A DNA stretch of 64,000 nt from contig JANQDZ010000034.1 of assembly GCA_028278645.1 (NCBI GenBank), forward strand, positions 1 through 64,000. The letters run 5' to 3'. Source of the stretch: Longimicrobiales bacterium (lineage in GTDB: Bacteria; Gemmatimonadota; Gemmatimonadetes; Longimicrobiales; Gaopeijiaceae). This document shows, in pieces, positions 26,527-35,570 of the stretch. The stretch's first letter is position 1. Every line of letters starts with the position of its first letter. The position numbers and the translations under genes are program-made. The notes below the pieces were generated by a model. It did not search any database. It had not been told where the DNA came from and was given only the letters and a program-made list of their open reading frames with translations.

Positions 26527-28971
26527 CTACTCCTGCCCCTCCCCTCTTATCAGCCGGCGAAGGGCCCTAGTCACCTCGTCCCCCCCCCTCTCCAGGCGAA
26601 GCCGTAAGGTTCGGCCGTCCAGCTCGATCTCATTCCCCCACCGAATCCCTCTGCAGCTTATTTCGGGGGCCGTGCCCCTGAGGAAGAGTTCCGGCTCCCC
26701 CCTACACCCCCACCCGCCCCTGAGGCCGGTGTCAGGATCCACATCGACCATCTCGAGGCCCGAAGGATAGGAGAACCCTCTACCTCCCCACGGCCCGGTC
26801 AGGCCATCCGGTCCTACGGCTGCCTTCATGAAGTCGGAGAAGATGGGAAGAGCAACGCCGGCCCCGGGGAGTTCCAGTCGCTTCCCACGATCAAAACCGA
26901 CCCAAACCCCTACCACGAGCGATGGCGTGTATCCCACGAACCAGCCATCCCGATAATCGTTTGTGGTCCCGGACTTGGCGGCCACATCCCCGTGGAAGCC
27001 CAGGTCCCGGATTCCTCGGCCGGTCCCCCGTTCCACAGCCCCACGGAGCGCTGAGGTGACCAGGTACGTCTCGGCTGGTTCGTAGACCTGCTCGCCGTCG
27101 GTCGGATCGGTATAGACACTCCTCAGCTCCGGACGGAACCCTCCGGAGGCCAGAACTCCGAAGGCCCTGGTGAGCTCAAGAGGGGATACCTCCGATGCAC
27201 CCAGGGCGAGGCTCGGGTATGGGTTCAAGGAACTCTCGATCCCCATATCCCTCGCGGTCGCGACGATGTTCTCCGGTCCAACCTCCACTCCGAGACGTGC
27301 GAACGGGACGTTCAGGGACCGCTCCAGGGCCTCTCTGAGGGTCACTGGACCGCTGAAGCTCCTGTCATAGTTTGCGGGCTCCCACACACCTACCGGGGTT
27401 TCCACTTGGAAAGGTTCATCGGCCAGGACGGAAGCCAGCGTATAGGGCGGCCGATTCTCGTCCAGGTTCTCCGGGAAGAGGCCGGTGGAGGCGAACTCGG
27501 GTGTCCCGCGGCTCCCATCATTGGATGTCAGGCGGTCGGGGCGAGCCAGGGCCGCCAGGGCGACGACAGGCTTAAAGGCACTCCCGGGTTGCCGCCGGGC
27601 CCGAGTCGCGCGGTTGTACTGTGAGTCGGAGTAGTCTTTTCCGCCCACCATCGCCAAGACCTCACCGGTCTGGGGGTCCAGGGCGACGAGGGCGGCTTGG
27701 AGCGGTTCCCCGGCTTCTCCCTCTCGGAGCCAGTCAAAATCCCGGGTAAGCCGCTCGAGACCGGCCGCCACAGCCTTTTCCGCAGCAAGCTGGAGGTCGG
27801 CGTCCAGGGTTGTGACAACCGCCCCGGGAAGTCTTCTGCCTTCTGCATCCGCCCGGGCGTGAAGCCCTTGTTCGAGATAATCGATAAAATAACGGGCGCT
27901 CCTGATGGCCCGGGCCCTGCTCCTCAAGGAGACGGGGGCCTCGGAAGCCTCCTCATATTCGTCCCCGGAGATGGTCCCTTCGTCCCGCATCAGCCGGAGA
28001 ACCAGATTCCTTCGGTCCACGGCGGTCTGGGGATTCCGAATGGGCGAATAGAGACTGGGAGCCCGGATCAGGGCCACCAGCAGAGCCGACTCTGCCAGGC
28101 TGAGAGTGGCAACGTCCTTCCCGAAGAAGTGTTGGGCAGCCCGGCCGACGCCGTGGATGGCCACGGCCCCGTCCTGGCCAAGATAGATGTGGTTCAGGTA
28201 GGCCTGCAGGATCTCCTGTTTGGTATGCCGCCCCTCAAGAGCCGTGGCCATGAACGCTTCGCGAAGCTTCCTGACAAGAGATCGCCTCGGGCTCAAATAC
28301 AGGTTCTTGGCGAGCTGCTGCGTGAGGGTGCTCCCGCCTTGGACGACACGGCCGGCCTTGACGTTCGCCATGAACGCAGCGGCGATGCGCCGATAGTCCA
28401 ACCCGGCGTGTTCAAAGAACCGTTGATCCTCGACTACGAGGAGCGCATCGATGAGCTCTTCGGGGACCTCGTCGAGGCGAACCGGAAGGCGGTCCTCGGT
28501 GGCGCCATCCGTGATCCGGCCAATCAACTCCGGTTCCATGGAGAACTTGGACAGGCGCCGCCCGTCTTCGTCCTCCATCCGGGTGATCCTTCCCGAGTAG
28601 TCCATCCGGATGATGGCAAACCCGGGGTTGACCGTGACGCCGGCCCCGCGGGAGGAACGCCTTCCCACGACCCATCCCCGCGAACCGAAATTGAACTCTC
28701 CGATGCCGACATCCCGGCCCCTGGTTCGCTTGTAACCCAGACGCTCGAGCTGATCCTGTACCGCATCCCGATCTGGCCGATCCCCCCGGGAGAAGGTGAG
28801 AGGCCGGGCATACACTCTCACGGCCGATCCGTCGGTCGACAGGGGTTCGAGGTGCGCACGTATCGCGGCTTCCCCAATCATGATCGAGAGGGGGAGGATG
28901 GTGACCAGTAGAACGGCTCGGCGAATGAGCTTCCTATCGGGACGTATTTTGAGCCGGTCCCGGAGGGCCAT
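26527..28971 (-). CDS. Bifunctional penicillin-binding protein, PBP1b type
   Basis: The 814-residue class A PBP polymerises glycan strands and cross-links peptides. One membrane segment (about residues 17-34) is followed by a UB2H-like region (VRVYARPLTFSRGD), the GT51 domain with catalytic Glu in VVEDQRFFEH near residue 180 and QGGSTLTQQLAKN. The transpeptidase has SAFK (SxxK) near residue 465, SLN and KSGT. The UB2H-like part favours the PBP1b rather than the PBP1a type. It stands alone on the minus strand. The 137 bases upstream (28972-29108) show no ORF. Confidence 0.93.
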   Translation of the reverse strand: MALRDRLKIRPDRKLIRRAVLLVTILPLSIMIGEAAIRAHLEPLSTDGSAVRVYARPLTFSRGDRPDRDAVQDQLERLGYKRTRGRDVGIGEFNFGSRGWVVGRRSSRGAGVTVNPGFAIIRMDYSGRITRMEDEDGRRLSKFSMEPELIGRITDGATEDRLPVRLDEVPEELIDALLVVEDQRFFEHAGLDYRRIAAAFMANVKAGRVVQGGSTLTQQLAKNLYLSPRRSLVRKLREAFMATALEGRHTKQEILQAYLNHIYLGQDGAVAIHGVGRAAQHFFGKDVATLSLAESALLVALIRAPSLYSPIRNPQTAVDRRNLVLRLMRDEGTISGDEYEEASEAPVSLRSRARAIRSARYFIDYLEQGLHARADAEGRRLPGAVVTTLDADLQLAAEKAVAAGLERLTRDFDWLREGEAGEPLQAALVALDPQTGEVLAMVGGKDYSDSQYNRATRARRQPGSAFKPVVALAALARPDRLTSNDGSRGTPEFASTGLFPENLDENRPPYTLASVLADEPFQVETPVGVWEPANYDRSFSGPVTLREALERSLNVPFARLGVEVGPENIVATARDMGIESSLNPYPSLALGASEVSPLELTRAFGVLASGGFRPELRSVYTDPTDGEQVYEPAETYLVTSALRGAVERGTGRGIRDLGFHGDVAAKSGTTNDYRDGWFVGYTPSLVVGVWVGFDRGKRLELPGAGVALPIFSDFMKAAVGPDGLTGPWGGRGFSYPSGLEMVDVDPDTGLRGGWGCRGEPELFLRGTAPEISCRGIRWGNEIELDGRTLRLRLERGGDEVTRALRRLIRGEGQE

Positions 28972-29108
28972 AGGGAATTACCTCGGTCTGGTGCTTCAGG
29001 AATTCAGCAGCGTCAACCGTCTCTACGGATCAATGGGTTGGATTGTGTCGGGTGGGGGTTGGGTTGCACCGCTATTCGGGGGCTGAGCGGCCGATTCGGC
29101 CAGGGGGT

Positions 29109-29840
29109 TCACAGGCCCAGGAACTGAATCGCCACCCCGCAGAGGAGAATGGTGGCCCCGGCCATGGTGTGACCCCATCGGTGGAATGCAGGGAGAGGAA
29201 TGCGCTGGATTCCCTCCAGGCTCACAAATACCAGAAGCAACATTGTCGTCACCGTGGCCATGCCGAAGGTTCCTGTAACGAGAAACAGCGTGCCCCAGCT
29301 CTCGGTGGCGGCGGGAAACATCAGGAGGGGTATGAGGGCCTCACACGGACCCAGAAGGAATACGACGAAGAGCACCCAGGGAGTGATGCTCTGCTGCCCT
29401 TCCACCGGATGAGGATGGGCATGTTCCTTTGCGTGCCCATGTTCGTGGACGTGGATCGTGCCGTCAGCGTGGGCATGGGCGTGGGTGTGCCGATGGCCTT
29501 TCACAGCCCGGCGGACACCCCAAGCCACATAGAGGAGGCCGAAAAGGATCAATGCCCAGGCTGCCCAGGAGCCCCTGGACGCCTCAAAAGCCTCCAGCCT
29601 GGAAAGGGAGAGGCCGAATAGGATCCCCACCATTCCCAACACGACCGAACCGGCAACATGTCCGATTCCGCATAGAGCCGTCACCACAAGGGCTTTCCGA
29701 CGGGACCATGCTCCCGCCTTCGCCATGGCCACGAAGGGCAGGTAGTGATCAGGGCCCAGAAGGGTGTGTAAGAACCCGATGGACAGGGCCGAAGCCAGCA
29801 ATATGGTAGCAGAAGAACTCATGACGTCGAACATAGCCAT
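29109..29840 (-). CDS. Nickel/cobalt-type transporter (NicO/UreH family)
   Basis: About 243 residues from the ATG at 29840; ATGs at 29834 and 29822 are also possible. The first helix carries HTLLGPDH, the H-x4-DH metal motif of NicO/RcnA/UreH transporters. A cytoplasmic or periplasmic loop is extremely His-rich between residues 125 and 155 (HTHAHAHADG, HVHEHGHAKEHAHPHP), as expected for metal loading. Six or so membrane segments follow. It diverges from larEBC, whose products build a nickel cofactor, so nickel import is the natural role. The direction (import or export) cannot be proved from sequence. Confidence 0.85.
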   Translation of the reverse strand: MAMFDVMSSSATILLASALSIGFLHTLLGPDHYLPFVAMAKAGAWSRRKALVVTALCGIGHVAGSVVLGMVGILFGLSLSRLEAFEASRGSWAAWALILFGLLYVAWGVRRAVKGHRHTHAHAHADGTIHVHEHGHAKEHAHPHPVEGQQSITPWVLFVVFLLGPCEALIPLLMFPAATESWGTLFLVTGTFGMATVTTMLLLVFVSLEGIQRIPLPAFHRWGHTMAGATILLCGVAIQFLGL

Positions 29841-29931
29841 GGTTCCAATCGGAAAAAACCCCGGGCCCCTATGCTTCCCCATCGGCCCCGGAAAGCGGTA
29901 GTTTCCAAACACTTTCCCTTTTGGGGGGAAT

Positions 29932-29950
29932 GGTGTTCAGGAAGAACACC
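29932..29950. promoter_or_regulatory. Inverted repeat between nicO-type gene and larE, possible operator
   Basis: GGTGTTC (29932-29938) and GAACACC (29944-29950) form a perfect 7-5-7 inverted repeat in the 147-base divergent promoter region. It is well placed to control the transporter gene and the larE operon together. It does not match the Escherichia coli NikR site. The regulator is unknown. Confidence 0.5.
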
Positions 29951-29987
29951 TTCCGAGGCACACGAAGTTTCGAGGCGAACAGAGATT

Positions 29988-30869
29988 ATGGACCGAGGTC
30001 TCCCCGTTATCGATCCCGGCCCGCTTCCCGAAGGGGACGTGGACGGAGCGGTGGCAGAGGAAAAGTTCTCAGCGCTGAAAAGGTCGCTCTCGGACAAGGT
30101 GACCGACGGAGCGCTTGTGGCCTTTTCCGGGGGTATGGACAGCGCTTTCCTCCTATGGGCGGCTTCAGAGGTGAGCGCCCAGGTGGGAGGACGGGTGGTG
30201 GCGCTGACCACAACCAGCCCCAGCACCCCGTCCCGGGACCGCAAGGACGCCCTGGAGTTCACCGAACGTCTGGAAATCCAACATGTCTGGGAGGAGAGCT
30301 TGGAAATGGAGCTTCAGGCCTACTCTCTCAACGACAGGGAACGGTGTTATCACTGCAAGACCGAACTCTTCCGCATCGCCGGCCTGACTCAGGCGAAGTC
30401 GGGGCTGCGGTGGGTCTTATACGGATACAACGCGTCGGACCGGGGGGACGACCGGCCGGGTCACCGAGCGGCTCTTGAGGCCGGGGCCCTCACCCCTTTA
30501 GCCGACGCGGATTTGTCGAAGGCAGAGATCGATTTTCTGATGAAGGAGAACGGCCTCCCTCTCTCCGGGAAGCCCGCCAGCCCCTGTTTGAGCTCCCGGG
30601 TCATGACCGGGATCGAGATCACGCCGGAAAGGCTCGCGGATGTCGAGGGGCTGGAAGAGATTCTGAGGTCCGCCGGGGCAAACACTGTAAGAGTGAGGGT
30701 CTGTCGGGAAGAAGACGCGTCGTTCTTCCTTCGGGTGGAAGCGTCCCCGGAGGACATGAACGTTGTGTTGAGTTGTCGGGAGGAACTCCAGGCCGAGGGC
30801 GTGAGGCGGGGCTACCGCTGGGTTACACTGGACCTCGGAGGATATAGAACAGGGGGTGGGGTTTCGTGA
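29988..30869 (+). CDS. larE: Nickel-pincer cofactor synthesis sulfurtransferase LarE
   Basis: LarE is an ATP-dependent PP-loop enzyme that adds sulfur to the pyridinium precursor. The 293-residue protein from ATG 29988 has the PP-loop AFSGGMDSAF near residue 45, ERCYHCKTELF, and KPASPCLSSRV with the conserved Cys that in Lactiplantibacillus LarE gives up its sulfur. The frame is open to 29871, but the segment before ATG 29988 does not look like LarE. It ends in a GTGA overlap with larB. The divergent nickel transporter supports the assignment. Confidence 0.92.
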   Translation: MDRGLPVIDPGPLPEGDVDGAVAEEKFSALKRSLSDKVTDGALVAFSGGMDSAFLLWAASEVSAQVGGRVVALTTTSPSTPSRDRKDALEFTERLEIQHVWEESLEMELQAYSLNDRERCYHCKTELFRIAGLTQAKSGLRWVLYGYNASDRGDDRPGHRAALEAGALTPLADADLSKAEIDFLMKENGLPLSGKPASPCLSSRVMTGIEITPERLADVEGLEEILRSAGANTVRVRVCREEDASFFLRVEASPEDMNVVLSCREELQAEGVRRGYRWVTLDLGGYRTGGGVS

Positions 30870-31648
30870 CACCAGAAGAGCTCAAGGCGCTCCTGGAAAG
30901 CGTCGCTAACGGTGATGTTTCGGCGGAGGATGCGCTGCAGAGGCTCAAGAATGGGCCGCTCCGGCAAGACGATCTGACCTTCGCGACTCTGGACCATCAT
31001 CGGCACCTCCGGCAGGGCCTGGCTGAGGTCGTGTACGGAGAAGGGAAAACAAAAGAGGAAGTACTGGAGATCGGGAAGCGCCTTGCCGCACCGGGGGTGC
31101 CGGTCTTGATGACGAGGCTCGATCCCGAGAAGATCGAGGCCCTGGCAGAGGTTTTTCCTGACGCCCGGTTCAACCGTCGGGGCCGAACCTGCCTAATCCA
31201 TCCACCTGAGGAACGAGGGGCCGACGAAGGTACGCCTTTTGTGGCGGTGGTTTCCGGCGGGACGGCCGACCTTCCGGTGGCAGAGGAGACGGTGGAGGTC
31301 TGTGTGGCCATGGACGTCCCCGTCCATCGCATCTACGACGTCGGGGTGGCTGGTCTCCATCGGATTCTGTCGAAGGTAGAGAAGCTTCGAGATGCGGCTG
31401 CAGTCGTAGTGGTGGCCGGAATGGAAGGAGCTCTCCCCAGCGTGGTCGGCGGACTCGTGGGGTCGCCGGTTTTCGCCGTTCCCACCTCGATCGGGTACGG
31501 TGCGAGCTTCCAGGGCCTCGCAGCCCTGCTGGCCATGTTAAATTCCTGCGCACCCGGGGTCACGGTCTCCAACATCGACAATGGATTTTCAGCTGGTATC
31601 GCAGCCGCACGGGTGGCGAAGGCGGTGGCGGAGGCCGGAAGGAAATGA
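30866..31648 (+). CDS. larB: Nickel-pincer cofactor synthesis carboxylase LarB
   Basis: LarB carboxylates and hydrolyses nicotinic acid adenine dinucleotide to start pincer cofactor synthesis. The 260-residue protein has an N-terminal helical part followed by a PurE-like AIR carboxylase domain (VAVVSGGTADLPVAEE, VGVAGLHR, VVAGMEGALPSVV, VPTSIGYGAS). The GTG start overlaps larE (GTGA) and the stop overlaps larC (ATGA), so the three are translated as one unit. Confidence 0.93.
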   Translation: MTPEELKALLESVANGDVSAEDALQRLKNGPLRQDDLTFATLDHHRHLRQGLAEVVYGEGKTKEEVLEIGKRLAAPGVPVLMTRLDPEKIEALAEVFPDARFNRRGRTCLIHPPEERGADEGTPFVAVVSGGTADLPVAEETVEVCVAMDVPVHRIYDVGVAGLHRILSKVEKLRDAAAVVVVAGMEGALPSVVGGLVGSPVFAVPTSIGYGASFQGLAALLAMLNSCAPGVTVSNIDNGFSAGIAAARVAKAVAEAGRK

Positions 31649-32943
31649 TGCGCACTTTGTATTTGGATAGTTTCGCAGGAATCGCCGGTGACATGTTCAC
31701 CGCGGCCTTCCTGGATGCCGGGCTGGTGGAACCGGAAGCTGTGGAGGCGGTCCCAAGGTTGATCGGGGCACCCGACGTTCGTGTCGAGGTTACCGATACG
31801 CAACGAGCAAACGCCCGGTTCAAAAGCGTTCGGGTTCTCATCCCGGACCACGCCGCCGAACACGCTCACAACCACGAAGCAGAAAAGGACCACCATCACG
31901 TTGGAGAAGACCACACCCACAACCACTACCACTACTCGTCATTGATCCGTCAGCTGGAAGAATCGGATCTCGAGCCAGCAGCCGTGGAGTTCGCCCTCAG
32001 GGTCTTTCGGCATCTGGCTGAAGCCGAAGCGGATTCCCACGGGGTCCCGGTGGAGAAGGTGGCTTTCCACGAGGTGGGTGCTATCGACTCCGTCGTAGAC
32101 GTGGCCATGGCGGGAGTGTGCGTGGCGGCCGTCTCTCCCCATCGCGTCCTCGCTTCCCCCGTGAAGCTGGGCCGTGGAACCATCGAGATACAGCACGGGA
32201 CCTATCCCGTTCCTCCGCCCGCCTCTGCCCGTTTGGCCGTGGGTATGCCCGTCGATCCCGTCCCGGATGCAATTACCCGTCCGAATATTGAGCTCTCCAC
32301 ACCCACCGGACTGGCGATCCTCAAGGCCCTCCAACCCGAGTTCGTGGAGGCCTGGCCGGAAGGGACCGTGGAAGCTCAGGGGTCTGGAGCCGGAACCAGG
32401 GACCTCGGCAGGTATCCGAACGTCTTCAGGGTCGCGTTGGTGCACCAGGCCGGCCCCCCATCGGAGCGTGAGGACCCCAACCTTCAGCTTCGGTCTTTCG
32501 CCCATGGGGAAACGCCGGGCCTAAGCCAGCTCCCATACGAATCGGACACGGTGGTCGAGATCCGATGCAACGTGGACGACCAGACCGGCGAGCGGACGGC
32601 CTGGATCATGGAAAAGGTCATGGAGCATGGAGCTCTGGACGCGTGGGTCACGCAGGTATTGGGAAAAAAGGGGCGGCCAGCTGCCTGTCTGACACTCCTG
32701 GTCCGCCCAGATGGTGTGCTGCCCGCAAGTGATTTCCTGCTCCGCCACAGCTCCACCTTTGGCGTGCGCTACGCCCCGTGGGCTCGGTTCAAGCTGGCTC
32801 GGGAAGAGGAGCTCCGGGAGACACCGGGAGGACCGGTTTCCTATAAGGTCGGAAAAACGTCGGACGGAACGAAGATAAAAGAGAAGCCGGAATTCGAAGA
32901 CCTGAAGAAGATCTGGGACAACGACCCGGACTTCCGTTCCTAG
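31645..32943 (+). CDS. larC: Nickel insertion protein LarC, single-frame
   Basis: LarC puts nickel into the pincer cofactor with CTP. The 432-residue protein starts LYLDSFAGIAGDMF, the family hallmark, has a His-rich stretch at about residues 73-97 (EHAHNHEAEKDHHHVGEDH) and continues through the C-terminal half (VEIRCNVDDQTGE) in one frame. In Lactiplantibacillus plantarum the two halves are joined by programmed frameshifting; no shift is needed here. A short unassigned gap (32944-33022) follows. Confidence 0.93.
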   Translation: MMRTLYLDSFAGIAGDMFTAAFLDAGLVEPEAVEAVPRLIGAPDVRVEVTDTQRANARFKSVRVLIPDHAAEHAHNHEAEKDHHHVGEDHTHNHYHYSSLIRQLEESDLEPAAVEFALRVFRHLAEAEADSHGVPVEKVAFHEVGAIDSVVDVAMAGVCVAAVSPHRVLASPVKLGRGTIEIQHGTYPVPPPASARLAVGMPVDPVPDAITRPNIELSTPTGLAILKALQPEFVEAWPEGTVEAQGSGAGTRDLGRYPNVFRVALVHQAGPPSEREDPNLQLRSFAHGETPGLSQLPYESDTVVEIRCNVDDQTGERTAWIMEKVMEHGALDAWVTQVLGKKGRPAACLTLLVRPDGVLPASDFLLRHSSTFGVRYAPWARFKLAREEELRETPGGPVSYKVGKTSDGTKIKEKPEFEDLKKIWDNDPDFRS

Positions 32944-33022
32944 ACGCGGGAGAGATGGACAGGACCCCCGGTCCGGATGCGGGGAGGCCTCACGGCGCTC
33001 CTCGCCCGGATGGGTGGGGCCC

Positions 33023-33475
33023 CTACTCCCAGTCGGGGAATTCCGGAGCTGTGCCCTCGGACCACCGCATGAGGGCCTGCCGCTGGGGCTCCGTCAGAAC
33101 CGCTTCAGGATGCATCCTCAGGTAATCTCTGAGAGGCATCGAACCCCTCTCCACCTCTTCCCAGATCTCCTCGCGTGCGTCGGCCTGCTCCTCAGCCGTC
33201 ATGCTCTCCCACTCGGAGAAGTTCAGGTTGTTCCGACCGATTCGCACGTGATCAGCGATCCACCAGGAAACCGGGGCGATACGACTGTACCAGGGCCATT
33301 GCGTCTCATTGGAGTGACAGTCGTAACACGAGCCACGAAAGGCCTCCATCACCTGGTCGGGAGGAGAGATTTCTCCGGTCACGGGCGGATTCGATCGATC
33401 CACCGGGACAAATTGGATTCCGATCAGGCCCAGGACGGCCAGCCAAAATGTAGCCTTAAATACCTTCCCCATCAC
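33023..33475 (-). CDS. Haem-binding domain protein
   Basis: This 150-residue protein has an N-terminal hydrophobic anchor (FWLAVLGLIGIQFVPV) and one c-type haem motif, C-Y-D-C-H, near residue 51. The conserved context SNETQWPWYSRIAP matches the small haem-binding domain family often found beside oxidoreductases. It is periplasmic and membrane anchored. Its ATG overlaps the stop of the aldo/keto reductase gene (ATGA), suggesting the two act together. Confidence 0.88.
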   Translation of the reverse strand: MMGKVFKATFWLAVLGLIGIQFVPVDRSNPPVTGEISPPDQVMEAFRGSCYDCHSNETQWPWYSRIAPVSWWIADHVRIGRNNLNFSEWESMTAEEQADAREEIWEEVERGSMPLRDYLRMHPEAVLTEPQRQALMRWSEGTAPEFPDWE

Positions 33476-34494
33476 CCGTCCATCTGTTGGTCGTCTTCTT
33501 GGCCGTCGGGCATGTTGAAGCCTGCAGCGCCAGCTTTGAAGAAAGAAGCCTCCATTGGATAGCTGGATACCTTGTCCTCGATGGACGCCATCTGGGAGCT
33601 GTTCAGAGGTTGGAAACCCACCGCAGCCGAAACATTCTCTTCCAACTGAGCGACATTGTCACAGCCGACGATGACTGTGCTGATGGGCTGGCTGAAGGTC
33701 CAAGTCAGGGCCTCCTTCATGGAGGTCAATCCCCCGCTCTGGAAAAGGCGACCCCTTGCGGGGATCTTCATGGCGATGACCCCCATGCCCTTCTCATTTG
33801 CCATGGGGAGGAGCTCGTCCATGAAGGGTTTGTGGTACTTGTCGGCAGGGTTCAATGCCAGGAGGATGGTGTCGAAGTCGAACCGCTGGATGCCGTCCAG
33901 GAGGACGTCCGGGTCGGCGTGGCCCGTGATTCCCAGGTTTTTCACGATGCCCTCTTCCTTCGCCTGCATCATGGCGTGAATGGCACCGTTGTCAGCGAAA
34001 ATCTGATCCAGCTGCTCTTTCCGGGTGATATTGTGCAGCTGCCATAGGTCCAGGTGGTCGGTCTGAAGGGCTTTCAGGCTCTCCTCCAGGAGCTGAAGAG
34101 AACCGTCGCGAGTTCGGTCGTGGGTTTTGGTTGCGAGAAAGACCTCGCTTCTCCGGCTGGCCATCACCCGCCCGATGTAGACCTGACTGACCCCTCCCCC
34201 GTAACGGGCCGCCGTGTCGATATAGTTCACGCCGAGGTCGATGGCCCGATTGATGATCGCATCCGCCTCGGCATCCATGTTGGGTTGCTCGACGGTGGCC
34301 TGGCCACCCAGGCTGAAAAGACGGACGTTATGGCCGGTCTTCCCGAGGGGACGTTCTGGCATGGGAGGGGAGGATTCCCCGGGGGACACCTCGGAGGCTC
34401 TCGCATCCTGGACCCGGCCACCCATAACAATTCCAGCAGTCCCGGCCCCGGTCACCTTCATGAAGTCTCGGCGTGAAAACTTGTTGTCTGACAC
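33472..34494 (-). CDS. Tat-exported aldo/keto reductase
   Basis: The 340-residue protein starts with a twin-arginine signal (SRRDFMKVTGAGTAG). The reductase barrel carries the catalytic set: Asp and Tyr in IDTAARYG, Lys in FLATKTH and His in LWQLHN. Export of an NAD(P)H-type barrel is notable because pyridine nucleotides are scarce in the periplasm; the protein could be folded with bound cofactor. It is the first gene of a pair with the haem-binding protein. The actual substrate is unknown. Confidence 0.88.
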   Translation of the reverse strand: MSDNKFSRRDFMKVTGAGTAGIVMGGRVQDARASEVSPGESSPPMPERPLGKTGHNVRLFSLGGQATVEQPNMDAEADAIINRAIDLGVNYIDTAARYGGGVSQVYIGRVMASRRSEVFLATKTHDRTRDGSLQLLEESLKALQTDHLDLWQLHNITRKEQLDQIFADNGAIHAMMQAKEEGIVKNLGITGHADPDVLLDGIQRFDFDTILLALNPADKYHKPFMDELLPMANEKGMGVIAMKIPARGRLFQSGGLTSMKEALTWTFSQPISTVIVGCDNVAQLEENVSAAVGFQPLNSSQMASIEDKVSSYPMEASFFKAGAAGFNMPDGQEDDQQMDG

Positions 34495-34788
34495 CAGTCA
34501 CCCCCAGAAAAAGCAGCGCTTTCGCTTGAGCCCACAAACGTAAGGCGGACGTGCCCACGTTCCGTCGAATAGCGGATGGGCATACGGCCATCCGCCGAAA
34601 CACACGGCTAATCTAAGAATTAGTTAAGCAGGAAGACAGATTATTCCCGGATCCAAATCCCCTACCCCACGGGCGAGGGCTTCCAGAAGCTGGCCGGAGA
34701 ACCAGACTCCCTCACTACCCTGGAGCGTCTCGAGAGCCTTCTGCACGGACAGCGGGAGGCGAAACGATCGGCGCTTCTCTAGCCGACC
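34495..34788. other. Intergenic region with a start-less coding-like fragment
   Basis: A plus-strand frame from about 34628 to a TAG at 34781-34783 reads like protein (for example EGFQKLAGEPDSLTTLERL) but has an in-frame TAG just before it and no start codon. It may be the remnant of a gene or chance. Around 34600-34630 the DNA is locally AT-richer (ctaatctaagaattagttaag), which fits a promoter for the reductase gene on the minus strand. Confidence 0.3.
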
Positions 34789-35478
34789 TCATCCACCCTC
34801 ACCCTCCACCACCGCACGATCGATCCTATCCAGCAGTGGGAACTCCTCCGTCAGGTATTCATCCCCTTTCGCAATCGCCATCGCCTGGTATACCCCTTCC
34901 CCACCTCGGGTAGGACTCTCGCCATAGTCCGAGTACAGGGCATCTACTACCTCCATCCCCTCGATCACCTCACCGAACGGCGAGAAACCCTGGCCGTCCA
35001 GGTTGGGATTGTCGTCCGAGTTGATGAACACTTGGACCGTTCTGGTATTCGGCTGATTTTTTGAAAAGCTGACGCGGCCGCGGTTGTTCGGTTTCCGCAC
35101 CGGTTCATCATCCATGGTGGCCTGACGCCAAAACTGGTTGACCCACGGATCCCCATGTATGCCGAATTCCGCCATGAACCCGTCGATCACCCTGTGGAAG
35201 GTGACTCCGTCGTAGTACCCGCCTCTCACGAGGTTGTAGAAGCGATCCGCTCCCAGGGGGGCCCATTCCCGAGTCACCTGGATTCGGATGACTCCTTTTG
35301 TGGTCTCGAACCGGGCAACGAAGGTCCCAGGGGCGGTTGCCGAGAAATTCTCCGATTGCATTAGAGGATTTATGGGGGTTTCGTCACCGGTCTCGCCGGT
35401 GTCCCCGCCGCAGGAGACGCCCAAGCAGAGGACGGGGAGAGCGACGAGAAGTCGGGCACTTCGGGTACGGTTTTTCAT
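34789..35478 (-). CDS. Cyclophilin-type peptidyl-prolyl isomerase lipoprotein
   Basis: The ATG at 35478 starts a lipoprotein signal (LLVALPVLCLGVSC) and gives 229 residues; longer in-frame starts exist but would bury the signal. The cyclophilin domain has YYDGVTFHRVIDGFM (active-site Arg in FHRV), FINSDDNPNLDGQGFSPFG and GMEVVD. It would help fold proteins in the periplasm or at the outer membrane. It is divergent from the PLP enzyme gene. Confidence 0.9.
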   Translation of the reverse strand: MKNRTRSARLLVALPVLCLGVSCGGDTGETGDETPINPLMQSENFSATAPGTFVARFETTKGVIRIQVTREWAPLGADRFYNLVRGGYYDGVTFHRVIDGFMAEFGIHGDPWVNQFWRQATMDDEPVRKPNNRGRVSFSKNQPNTRTVQVFINSDDNPNLDGQGFSPFGEVIEGMEVVDALYSDYGESPTRGGEGVYQAMAIAKGDEYLTEEFPLLDRIDRAVVEGEGG

Positions 35479-35570
35479 AATGGCGGTACGGTGCCAGAAA
35501 GTGGTCTTCATCGCAAGACGGAAGGACTGGAGGGGTTGACATTGCCGGCCACTCTTCGGCGCCTCACAAT

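Noticed and set aside
27697-28911. 404-codon plus-strand frame opposite the PBP1b gene
   Set aside because: The minus-strand gene has every expected catalytic motif; the opposite frame has no recognisable domain.
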